Both the position numbers and the translations under genes were made by a program. From Micractinium sp. NFX-FRZ (lineage: Eukaryota > Chlorophyta > Trebouxiophyceae > Chlorellales > Chlorellaceae), in the NCBI GenBank assembly GCA_029339195.1, contig JAPTJF010000014.1:1-64000 (forward strand): 64,000 nucleotides of DNA. The letters are read 5' to 3'. Below are positions 1-10,600 of the stretch, piece by piece (position 1 is the first letter of the stretch; every line of letters begins with the position of its first letter). Under the pieces are notes generated by a model. The model worked only from the letters and a program-made list of their open reading frames with translations, was not told where the DNA came from and searched no databases.

Positions 1-243
1 CCTGCGCCTGCCGCTGCTTGGCCCGCCGCTGCCGCCCGCCCACCACCCCCCCACACAAAAAGCAGTGCAGCGCAGCGCAGCGCAGCGGCACTCACCACGC
101 AGGCACGGCAGGCCCAGCATCCACTCGGCATCAAACTGCCACGGCGGCGGCGGCCCCTGCTGAGCGGGAGGCACACCCTCCCCCGCCTTTTGCCGCCCCG
201 CCTTCAACCGCCCCTGCTGCTTCTGCTGCTGCTGCTGCCCCAT
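1..243 (-). CDS. Partial gene: N-terminus of an unrecognised Q-rich protein
   Basis: A candidate first coding exon runs 243 down to 96. It starts at an ATG at 243-241 and opens with MGQQQQQKQQGRLKAGR, then a basic, proline-rich stretch that ends in WQFDAEWMLGLPCLR. It stops at a good donor (CGTG|GTGAGT read on the minus strand) in phase 1. The rest of the gene lies beyond the left edge, so no domain can be named. The tryptophan-rich block just before the donor looks like real coding sequence rather than a chance frame. An alternative is that the CAG/CTG-rich stretch is untranslated. The gene lies only about 180 bases downstream of, and in the same direction as, the next gene to the right. Confidence 0.4.
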   Translation of the reverse strand, partial: MGQQQQQKQQGRLKAGRQKAGEGVPPAQQGPPPPWQFDAEWMLGLPCLRGECRCAALRCTAFCVGGWWAGGSGGPSSGRRR

Positions 244-424
244 TGTCCCCTTGCTTGTCCCTGCCTGGCCCCGCGGCACAAACCAGGCATGCTGGGGTGT
301 TGTTGGGTCCTGCAATCACGGGGGCGGGGGCAGGAATGCCTGCTTGCGAGGCTACTGTTTTTGTGACATGACATTAGCAATTCACAGCCTGTCAAGCGGG
401 GCAAGCACGACGACCTTGCCCCCA

Positions 425-3400
425 CTAGTATTGGCCCTGCCATAACGCGGACATCGCTCCCTGGCCTACCGGCGGTGCCCACGGCTGTGGCCCTCCTGCC
501 TGCAGCTGCTGCACTGCACTCAATCCAACCACATTGGCCACCCAGCGGGTGTCACCAGTCGGCTCAGACTCAAGCACGTCAGCAGGCTCCACGGCATGGG
601 TTGCCTCCTGCTGGGCAGCTGCCAACGGGCTGGCTGCTGCCACAGCTCCAGGGGACGCTGGTGCGGCCTCCACCTGCTGCGCACACTGCTGCTGCTGCTG
701 TTGGGGACCGACCGCCCGCTTTGCCTCCCACTGCTCTTGCGCCTGCAGCAGCGACACCCGGTCGAGCGCCTTCTGATGTTGCTGCCGGGCACCCGTAAGA
801 GCTGCATACCCAGGTGGTGCCAAAAGGAAGGAAAGGTGATGCATTCGGTTAGCAGGAGGTATCCAGGGCAAGGGACCACTAAAACAAGGACGTGCACGAG
901 GGTGCCAGCACAGCACGCACTACGCTCGCATGCGCCCTGGGATCCAAACCTCCCATGTAACCAACCTGAGCGTTGCAGCCTCCCCTGCAGGGCGCCACCT
1001 GCATCGCCCCTGAAGTCGTCGAAGCTGATGACGATGGCGGCGCATGCCACATCTGCCATTGGTTTCAGGAGGCCGTGGGCATCCACGGCGTGCCCCATCA
1101 GGGGCGGGCAGAGCCCCAACAGCTGCAGCTCGTGCGCCATCGCGCGGATGCCCGTCAGCCAGTGGTCCAAGACGTAGGGGGCGGTGCCAAACCTCACGCA
1201 GCCGGCCCATTTCTGGGTGTCGCGCACCACGTTGGTGCCCAGCACGTCGCCCTGCAACGATTTCCAAGCGGGCGGGCGGGCAAGCACGGGAGGAGGCGAG
1301 GATTGAAGGTGGGCGCACCGAACTGCGGCACTTTAAGTGCCTTTCTGCATGGCCTCAGCACAATACGGGTGGCAGGCTACATTCAGTAGAAAAGAGCCAG
1401 CCACCACCAGTCAAACGCCCACCACGCAGGAGCACAGCAGCTGCATCTCCACACACACCACTGCACACGTTTCTGCACTTGCCCGCCACTTGCCGCTTGC
1501 CACCTGCCACCTGGCCATCAATCCAGCACTGTAAAAGTTGCAATGGCCAGCACCAGTGGCCATGCTCACCCGTGCAGTGTCTCGAATGTTGGCCCGAAGG
1601 TCCTCGCCCGCGTACTTGACATCCAACCGCTCAGGGTGCCTCATGGAGATGGCGAAGACGTAGCCCTCACACAGGTCGGGGCAGCGTTGGGGGTTGCCAT
1701 GAGCCATGGGCCGTGCCTCATACTTCGCCTTAGCACCTGAAAAGTTGATGACGGCAGCGCCACGGCAGTTTAGCACACTGGCGGGCGTGTTTCCGGCAGA
1801 TGAGCATGGTGGAGGAGGGTGGACTGCTGGAAGCAGACAAACAAGAAGGCAGATAGGGATGGGGACGCGGTCGGCTGCAGTGGTCTCGACTGCCCCTCCT
1901 TGCCTTCCCGGTGTCGACTCCCCACACCACAGCAGGCAGCCCACAACGTGCCCACCTGACATGACCTGCCGCACCGCCTCTCCGCATGCGACGAGCACTG
2001 ACGGGACTTTGTAGATCTCGTGAACAACGTCACCCCAAGCATTCTCCAAAGCACTGTAGCCCTGCAAGACAGACACCCAGGCGAGCAGATACAGATACAA
2101 TGATCGGGGGAGGAGCGGGAGGGCTGGACATGTGTGGTCTCGGTAAAGGAAGCGACCCTCCCACACTGGAAGCAGGCAGCGGCAGCTCCCACCCTCCCAC
2201 CACCACCAGCGACAGGCTGCAGATGCGATCCGTGTGGAAGCAGCGTGGCCGCAAGCAAGGACATGTCAACAAGGTATGTGTCAGCTGGGCTGGGGAGTAC
2301 CGCCTGCCCCGATATGTCCGACCATGCGCACCCTGGCTAACGGTTCGTCCATCAGATGGTGGGTCTGCTTGCCCGGCAGATGGTCCTCTCCTCCAACACC
2401 GGTGCGCTGCGGCCCCGGCGCCAGGTCATAAATCAAAGGCATCGCCGTGTCCAGGTCGACGAACCTGCCGATAGCATACAGCGCAGTGCCCATCGCGGTC
2501 GGCGTCTGGGGCGTGGGGAAGGGGGCGTCCCCGGCCTCAGTTGGGTAGGTGCCACAAATCACAATCTGCACATGCCCGCGCTCCTTGGAGTTGGAGTAGG
2601 CAGCATCAGTGCGCTCCAGGCGGGGCGGCCTGCGGTTCTCGTGCTGCAGGAGGGGGGCAGGAGGCAGGGAGGGGAGTGTTCGTCTGGCCCAGGAGACACC
2701 ATCGCCTTAAAGAAGCATGACCACCGTGCAAGGTGAGTCAGCACGCTGACATGGCACAGCAGGCATCTGTCTGTTGAGCTGTTCAAGCAGGGGCGTGCAG
2801 GTGCACGCCTGGAAATGCTTGCAGGCGAGACCAGCTTGCGCCCTGAGCACCCTTGCACCTGGCCCCATGCGGGCGCCCTCCCACAAACACGCTGACTCCA
2901 ACTTGCTGCCCCGTCCACCTGGCACGCCTCCTCGGGGAGCCTCAGGGTGTCTGCCACGGCTGCAGTGAAGCTACGCTCTGCTGCAAACAGCGCCTCCTTG
3001 GTGGTGCCGCCCTCTGCCACGGCCGCTGCTGCACCCCGCTTGCCGGCGAGCCACGCTGCACGGCGAATGGCTGGCAGCCTGCCCGCCTTGTCAGCCAGGC
3101 GCAGCGCCGCCTCGTACTCCCCCGCATACTGCTGTGTTGTGTAGCCAGACTGCAGGTTCAGGTGCTTGATGGCTGTGAGTAGCGTCGCCTTCTGATTGGC
3201 CACTGCATCATCCTCTGCAGGCACCTGCTGGCACATTTGAAAGAGCTCATCCACTGCCACCGCCACGGAGAGGCCCGGGGCGCCGTCAAACATGAGCTCC
3301 TCCAACCTGTTTACCAGCCGCTGCCAGTGGTAACAGGATGTGGTGGCCAGCAACTGGCCAGAGCCGGACCAGCCGACATTGCGCTGGGTGACGCTCTCGG

Positions 3401-3587
3401 CCTGTGCCTGCAGCTCTGCCACCTGCATCATGACCGCTGGCAGCGTTGGCATTCTCGCCTCGCACACGTGCGTGAGGAACCACCGAAGCAGCCCCTGCAG
3501 CGCAGCTGCAGCTACAGCCGCCGCTGCATTGGGGTAAAACTGCTGCACTGGGGCTCCAAGCGGAGTGATGCCACTGAGAAGGCACAT
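425..3587 (-). CDS. Unrecognised six-exon gene, 656 residues
   Basis: Six exons join in phase: 3587-2919, 2643-2332, 2061-1956, 1823-1570, 1251-999 and 801-425, giving 657 codons including the stop. The ATG at 3587 opens MCLLSGITPLGAPVQQF. The first exon is alanine-rich and helical, with a conserved-looking WQRLVNRLEELMFD block. Exon 2 holds VICGTYPTEAGDA and GTALYAIGRFVDLDTAMPL. Exon 4 holds AVINFSGAKAKYEARP and RCPDLCEGYVFAISMRHPE. Exon 5 holds CVRFGTAPYVLDHWLTG. The C-terminus is a Q-rich predicted coiled region. There is no signal peptide or membrane helix. I do not recognise the family and assign no function. Consistent phases at all five introns and normal amino-acid texture argue that it is a real gene, not a pseudogene. 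Confidence 0.65.
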
Positions 3588-4399
3588 GGCGCGGCCAAGC
3601 GCCCAGAGCAGCCGCTGCCTCCGCCACCTCCCGTGGCGGCCGCCGCCGCTGGCGCGCCGCGGCGGCCCAACGTGCTCCTCAGCGGTGCGCTAGCAAGGCT
3701 CACACCCGATGGTGCGTGCACGTGAGCAAGGCTGCAGGGCACCAGGGTGAAGGAGAAGTCGGCCGGCCACCTCGTTTGCGCCTGTGTGCCTTTCAACCCT
3801 CCAGCGCTTGCGAGCTCACCCGGGCCTGCGAGCTGGAGAGGTGCGGCGGGCGGGCAGCACCCGCGTACTTTCGAGCGGGGCCTCGGGAGTCTCTTGAAAG
3901 AGAGGCTCCACCAAGACCTTTGTGCCTCCCGCTACTGCTCTTCGCGAGTGATATTGAAACGAGTGCACGAAATGGCAAGTCACGACGAGTAAGGGTTGCC
4001 AGAAAAGACACGCCAGCTGGGGTTGGCCAGCTCAGCAGGCTTGGGAGAGCTCTAACCGGCACCCGATCGCAACGCCTCCGATGATCTGGTACTTTGATGA
4101 TGGAGACTGCCCCGTAGGGTCGTGCGGCGACCTCTTTCAGGTGAGCTGCGAATTGGACCACCTCGCACCAGAACAATGTTGCAGTCCCCAGCAGAACGCA
4201 AGTGGAGCAGAGCAGGAGGACCTCTCATAGCTGCCATGGGTCCACGCATGGACGGCTGCCGCCGCCGCCGTGCTGCCACCGCTGCTGCCGCCGCTGCTGC
4301 TGCCGCCGCCGCTGCTGTAGCTTCCCGCCTGCCTTGCACGCTGAGGTTCACGCCCCTGCCCAACACCCCAAGCACCGACCTTCATGCCCACTCGCAGGG
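3588..4399. promoter_or_regulatory. Divergent intergenic region with a GCC/GCT repeat tract
   Basis: This spacer lies between two genes transcribed away from each other, so it should hold both promoters. A GC-rich trinucleotide tract of GCC/GCT units lies at about 4257-4318. A short ATG-led frame at 4081-4140 ends at a consensus donor and could be an upstream exon or 5' untranslated exon of the gene at 4400. No TATA box stands out. Confidence 0.35.
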
Positions 4400-6242
4400 A
4401 TGACCTTTGGCAACCAGGCGTGGTACATCCTCGCGGCCGCGGCAGGTGAGAGGGCGGAACTAGGCGGGAGGCAGCATGAGCGCTGAGCCTGCCATTCAAG
4501 CACACACCCGCCCGCAACCCGCTTGAGCCCGCCCGAGGCCCGCAGCTCGCAGCACGCCCCTCTCACAATGAAGGAGAAGGATCTTACAGACCCAGGAAGT
4601 GCTTCAATCCAAAGTCATCAGTCAGCTAACATCCGGCGCTGAATGCCCGCCCGCCGTACCCACACGCCTCGTGCCCTGTTCCCACCCTGGTGCAGTCGTG
4701 ATGCTGAAGAAACTGCCGCACTACAAGGTTGCGGTGATCGCCTCAGGTGCGGGGGGCAGGGCTGCTGGAGATATGTGTGCCGGCACCTCCTGTGCTGCTG
4801 CGCTGTATCCAAGTCGCTCTGCGCCGCCGCAGCCTGTGCTATCAGCGCTGCCTCCGCACAGCAGCGCGCTAACAAGCTGTCCCCTGCAGCGGCCCCCGCT
4901 GCTCTCGCCTCCCTTGCTCGTCTGCCCCCCAGCTGCCCTCCTCTCGGGCCATCCAGCACTCCCCCTTCCTGCCGCCCCTCCAACCGCCCTCCACCCTTCA
5001 AACCACCTCCTCCAACCGCCCCCCACCCTGCCACCGCCCCTGCCATGCCGCGCAGGCGTCATCGCCACCGCCCAGTGTGCCACCCTCTGCTGGAACGCAC
5101 TGGAAGTTGGGGGAGGCGTGTATGGAGACCTGAAATCGTGAGCCTCGCGCCAGGGCGGGCGAGTGCCTGCAGTTGGGCATTCCTCGCTGCCTGCGCTCCT
5201 GCACCCTGTGCTGCTGCTTGCACGTGCTTGTCAACTGCCCGTCCCCCCAGCACCTTCAGAGCCGCCCTGCCTGCATCTTGTCTTGTGTTACCTGCATGCG
5301 ATCAGCAGTTGCCCGCCCAGTTTGCATTGCATCTCGCGCGCCGCCCTGCCTGCTCGCACGCCTGCCTGTCGGTAGGCGCGTGCCGACTCCATGCTTCCCA
5401 TCCTCTTGACCGCTCGTTGTGTGCCTCCCCGCAGTGCCGCCGAGCGCACTTTCTGGGGCTGCTTCATCTGCTGCATCGTCAACCCCGCTGCCATCTACGC
5501 ACGTGAGTGTCCCGCGCGCAGCGCAGCCTGCCTTGGGGGGGAGGGGCCCAACCGACGCCCGGCAGGCTGCCAGCTTGAACGTGCGCAGCCCAAGCCCATC
5601 AGCATGTCCTCCCTGCACCATGCTCCACACCTCCTGGGCCCGCGCCCGCCTGCGCCCTCACCCCCTGCTATGAATGCTGTGCGTGACGTGGAGCTAGCCT
5701 CCACAGGTGGCATGCTTCTCACAGCCGCGCACGTCCCTGCTGTGCATGCAGTGTGTGACGTGGACTTTGCGCTGAAGCAGCGGCGGAAGGAGGAGAAGGC
5801 ATTGGTGATGCAGGCGGCGCAAGGTGCTTGGTGGTGTGGAGAGAGCGTGCTGAGGCGCAGCTTGGGGGGCCAGCAGCCCGCTTGCCGAGGTGCAGCTTGC
5901 GGTGCCCGAGTCCGGCATCCTGGGCTGGTATTTACAGCCTTGCACATTAAGTTGCATGTTGCAAAGAGGGAAGAGCTCGGGGCAGCCGCACTCCCTGTCA
6001 CACTTTGGCTGACAAATCACCGCGCGCCGGCCCCCTGCGCTTGCTCCATGCCTGCCCCCCTCCCCGCCTGCCCTGCCTCGCCGGGTCCCCCGCTTGCGCA
6101 CCCCTGTCCCACTGCCTGGCTGCCCAGCCCCACCATGCTGCGGCTCCTCCCCGCCCCCACCCCCACTGCAGCTCGCACCGACCCGCCCTCGGAGGATGAC
6201 TTCAAGCGGAGCAGTTCGCAGCTGGCAGATGCAGTGTGAGGC
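4400..6242 (+). CDS. Small three-helix membrane protein of unknown function
   Basis: Six coding exons read in phase from ATG 4400: about 4400-4446, 4687-4746, 5057-5139, 5435-5501, 5752-5824 and 6172-6242. They give about 127 residues, starting MTFGNQAWYILAAAAVVML. Three hydrophobic segments are visible: residues about 8-20, about 27-47 (with two cysteines), and a cysteine-rich TFWGCFICCIVNPAAIYA. A charged soluble tail follows (KQRRKEEK, then DDFKRSSSQ). The family is not recognised. The short, conserved-looking helices and hydrophilic C-terminus suggest a small integral membrane protein, but the compartment is unknown. An upstream exon (4081-4140) might extend the N-terminus; it would fit in phase if an AG at about 4371 is the acceptor. 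Confidence 0.6.
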
Positions 6243-6645
6243 GCGGCTCTGCCACGCAGTCGCAATTGGAACCAAGGTGTCACCCCCCCCTGGCCCTGCT
6301 TTGCACGCCGAGTGTCCAGGGGCCGCTCTCAGAGTGTGTGTGATTGCCCAGAGCGCAACGTCCCAGCAGGCGCCCAGTTTTGGCCCCCTCCCAGAGTGCT
6401 TCCACACACCCATCCATTCATGCATCCAGCCGTGCACATTTTACCACTCCGCGGGGCAGGATGCCCGCAAGTGCACCGCAACAAACACTTTCATTTGGTC
6501 CCCTTCCGCCATTCATGCAACATGAGCGCTTTCTTTCTTTCCCCACTGCGACAGCCGCGTCAAACCGTGGCTGTCGCACGCTCCATGCGTTCCTTTCCCA
6601 CGAATCCGATTCCATGCCCTTCCTGTCACCGCCTGCGCATGACTC

Positions 6646-6650
6646 TGTAA
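6646..6650 (+). terminator. Probable polyadenylation signal TGTAA
   Basis: TGTAA, the signal typical of green-algal nuclear genes, lies about 400 bases after the stop codon of the small membrane-protein gene. The 3' untranslated region would end shortly after it. Confidence 0.5.
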
Positions 6651-6664
6651 ACGTTTTCCATTGC

Positions 6665-7663
6665 TGTTTGCCATTGTGTGTGTGTGTCGCCCTGCCGCCC
6701 TTTTGCCCTCGTCAGTTTTTCATGCGTTTGCCTGCTCCCCCTCACCAGTCACTCTTTGCCATGCGACGGCGCCCCTTGCACTGCGTTCCACAGCAGCCAG
6801 CCATGCCCACCATATCAGACAATGCGCTTCTGCCTTGCCAAACGCACGCCCCTGGCTGAGGGTCCTCTGCCCCCTGCTCCGCAGCTTTGCCACTCAGCCC
6901 AACCCCTCTGTCGCTCTTTCGGCATCCAGCACAATTCATCCAACACATGCATCCCTTCCTGGCGCGAGGCTTTCTCCTACATCCGTGTTTTTTTCCCTGG
7001 ACAAGTGGGCAGTTTTCAGTGCACAACAAACAACAACACAACACAACTGCTGCGTGGCCTCTGTAACACAGGGGCACTGTGCAAGTGGCAGGTCATGCGT
7101 CGACTCCTCTGTGTGCAGCGCACAGCTCCCTGCATCCCACCGTCCGGTCATTCCACTTGGCATGACTGTCCTCCCGTCCATGTGAGCCCACTGGTTGCTC
7201 TCAGACCCAGCACGCTTGGCGGTGCCTCCTCGCCTTCTGCCCCGACCCACCAGACGCCCCAGCTGCTTCTAGGTTGCGCGCATGCAAGCAGCCAGCTGGC
7301 GCCCCAAATCGACCACAAATGCCAAGCAGCGCTACGCACTTTAGGCAGGGGAGGTCAGATGTGAACGGCCGTCCCTCTGGGCTCCTGACGCGCCCACCAC
7401 CGGCGCAGGCAGGCAGGCAGGCGGGCGGCTGGAAACTAGCTGGGACAGGCGGGGCTGACCGCGGGCGCTGTGGGCCATGTGGGTGCACTTGCCTGCACCA
7501 GCACTCCACTTCACTGCATTTGAGAACTGTTGTTGGATTTACTCGCAAGAGCCCTCGCGTCAACCCAGCAGCCCGCACCGCGTTGCTAAGCTGGCCGCTG
7601 AGGAGTGTGGATATTTCGGTAGAACCTAGGTTGTGGCAGGCAGGTGCTAGGATACAGGTAGAA
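6665..7663. other. Intergenic region, no gene seen
   Basis: About 1 kb between the preceding polyadenylation signal and the proposed first exon of the phosphatase gene. Open frames here are short, C-rich and not conserved-looking. An undetected 5' exon of the phosphatase, for example one coding a signal peptide, could be hidden here, but I could not identify one. Confidence 0.4.
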
Positions 7664-10600
7664 ATGGCACGAGAAGGGAGAACAGGTAGGCTGTTGGGCA
7701 ACCTGGCTTCTGTAGGCGACGGTCGGCCGCTGCCGCCTCACGGAAGGAGCCGTGCTGGTAGTGCGCAGAAACATTTGGGACGGTGCTTGTGCGTGGGAAC
7801 GGATTACCGCGCTTAGCCGCCTCAGCCGCCGCCGCTGCCGCCCGCCCGCCGGCCCCCACGCTCTCTCTGCCTGCAGGCTTCCTGCACGGCGTGGGCAGCT
7901 TCGACCCCGCCCCAACGGCAGTCATCATTTGGACCCGCTTCACACCAGTCAGCCCGGCAGACAGCGTGGCGGTGCACTGGGAGGTGTCCACCTGCCCAGA
8001 TTTCAGCAGCATTGCAGCCGGGTGAGGGCACCAGCAGCAGCAGCAGCTGCCAGAGCAGCCGGGTTGCGTGCGGCAGAGGCATTACAGTGCACAGCAGACC
8101 AGTGCCTGCCCCAAATGATGGATCTAGGCATGTCAAACGACGTGGTGCCGGCAACCTCAGCCCGAATTGGATCTGCCTGCCTGTGCCTGCCTGCCTTGTG
8201 AATCAGCACCCACCTGCATGCCCATTCCCCGCTTGCCCCTCGCCCTCGAGCCCGCAGTGGCACCGCTGCCGCCGATGGCTCGCGAGATTGGACGGTGGTA
8301 GTGGATGTGACGGGCCTGAAGCCGGGGCAGCGCTACCACTACCGCTTTGCCAGCGGCAAGCTGCGCAGGTGCGCCTCCGGCTGGCGAAGCATGCAGAGGG
8401 CTGGCTGGCGGGCACACGGGGGGGAATACTGGCAGGGTAGGGCAAGCCATTGGGGAAGGGGTAGGCACAGTGCTCACAGCACCGCCCAGCTTGCGCCGAG
8501 CAGCCCTTGAGCCTCCTTCCCGCCGCTCTCCCGCTGTGCAGCGTGGTTGGCAGCACCAAGACGGCGGGGGAGGGTCCCCTGCAGGAGCTCAACTTTGCAT
8601 CCGTCTCCTGCTCCAACTGGTGAGCTGCCACCGTTCAAAGAGAATGTTCAAGGGGCCTGGGTGTGAGGTGGAAAGAGAAGCTGAACAAGGAGACAGATGT
8701 GGCTTGTCCTAGACAAGCTGATCTGCTCCAGCTGGCGAGCCTTTACTGGGAGTCGTTTGTGCGCTAAGCTCGATAGTGTCGCTGTTATGATCCAACTGGC
8801 AAGCAGCCTGCTAGGTCTTCCTGAATGCCCCCAGACTGCGCTGCCCTGCCTGCTGCGCTACCCTGCCTTCCCTGCTACGCTATGCTGCCTGCCCTGCTGC
8901 CTGCCCTGCCGACGTCGCTGTTTTGCCTGCGCTGCTGCCCGCCATGCCGGCTGCGCTGTGCTGCTGTCGCATGGAAGCCCTCTCGTCCCCCCTGCCGCTG
9001 TGTGCTGGTTAGTTTGGCTGCTTGCAGCCCAGCCGCTGTGCATGCCGGGGGTGCCCGCCCGCCTCCCTAGCCCCATCCCACTCCTCTCCACCTCTCCCCC
9101 GCTTCCTCAGGGCCTATGGCCACTTTCACGTGTACGACCTGCTGTCCAAGGTCGACAACCTCGATTTTGTGGTGCACTGCGGGTGGGTAACCTCGTACGT
9201 GTAACTGATGCGCTGGCGCGGTTGGTTGGGGCAGGACTGGGCGGTGCAGCGGGAGACCTGGCACCTGTGTAGCAAGGGCAACCCACCCAGGCACCGTGGC
9301 AACCCACCTCAAACTGCCCATGCTAATGATAAACCCACGTATGCACCATCCATCTGTCCACGCGTGCAATTATGCATTCAGGGATTACATCTACGAGTAC
9401 GGCAAGGGCACCTACCCCTCCCGCCGCTTCATGGCCCGCCACGGCCTGCGCCCCAAGCACCGCTGCAGCACGCTCGCAGACTACCGCCAGCGCTACGCCT
9501 GCTACAGGTGGGCGACAGCTGGGTGCCCAGCACAGCGCAAGTAGTGCATGCATATGGTGCATGCAAGCTGCAGGTAGGGGCTGGCTGCAGCATGGCGGCG
9601 TGGCAGTCGCTAGCGTGTCTGCTGCGCTGCTTTGCGCACCGCCAGCAGCTGGCCATCTCGACTGCCCTGATTCCACTCGTGTGCTGCCCCCACATTTTGC
9701 CCCAACCCCACTCCATGTCACCTGTCGTACTCTCCCCCCGCCCCGCCCTCCCATGCTCCCAGAACCGACCCCGCATTGCAGGAGCTGCACCGGCAGGTGC
9801 CCATGATTGCGGTGAACGATGACCACGAGATCGCCGATGACGCACATGCCCAGGTCAGGGGCTGAGCCCCTGCCTGTGCCCTGCCTGCCAGCACCCGGTC
9901 CGCGCCCGAATTCCGCCCTGCCTGCTTTGCCTGGCAGCAACTTGCGTCGAATTTCCTGGCTCGGCCGCCCATCGAGTGGCCCGCAGAGGATGAGAGCCTT
10001 GCCTGGGTGGAGGCAGGAACGGCAGATGTGGCATGGGCGGGCAGTGCAGCAGGCGGTGCAGCCCTGTTTGGTGGTGGGTCTTCAACTCGCAGCAGCGCAC
10101 TGGTGCACAATTTGTTCCCATGCCACCCGCAGGGGGCAGAGGACTTTGACGGCAGCCGGGGGCAGTGGGAGAAGCAGAAGTACGCTGCGATACAGGTGCG
10201 CGCCTCTGTTGGGCATGCAGCGCGGGCGGCTGCTCCGGGCCCTCTAGTGTGGGAGGCTGCACACGTGCAAACACGCTGGGCAGCCGGGCCCAGGCCTGCG
10301 TTTGTCCTCAGGCGCAACAGCCTGCCAGCTGAAGCTGGGCACACAGTGTCATGCACCGCGCTGCCCACAGCATCGCCCCTTTGTTTGACCCCTTGCTCAA
10401 CTCACTGCTGCTGTGTGCTGCTGTGCACGCTGTGCTGTGCAGGCCTTCACTGAGTGGGTGCCTGTCAGGGGCATGAGCCACGAGCAGCTGAAGCTGTCTG
10501 CCTGCCACCGCACCCTTCAGTTTGGAGACCTCCTCACGCTGGTCGGTGGGGCAGTGGGGGTGGGACAGGCACCAGCGGTTGTGACGTGCGCTATGGCGTG

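Noticed and set aside
520..1287. A 255-codon open frame read as one uninterrupted minus-strand gene
   Set aside because: Only the part from 1251 to 999 fits the spliced model; beyond that the frame runs through an intron and loses the protein-like texture. High GC makes long chance frames common here.
425..3587. Unrecognised gene as a retrotransposon gag/pol
   Set aside because: The first exon is gag-like only in composition. No reverse transcriptase, protease, integrase or zinc knuckle is visible, and the introns are regular.
4081..4140. ATG-led frame MIWYFDDGDCPVGSCGDLFQ as the start of the small membrane protein
   Set aside because: It ends at a good donor, but joining it to the next exon at the obvious acceptor brings a stop. 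It works only with a weaker upstream acceptor, so I started the gene at 4400 and noted this as possible.
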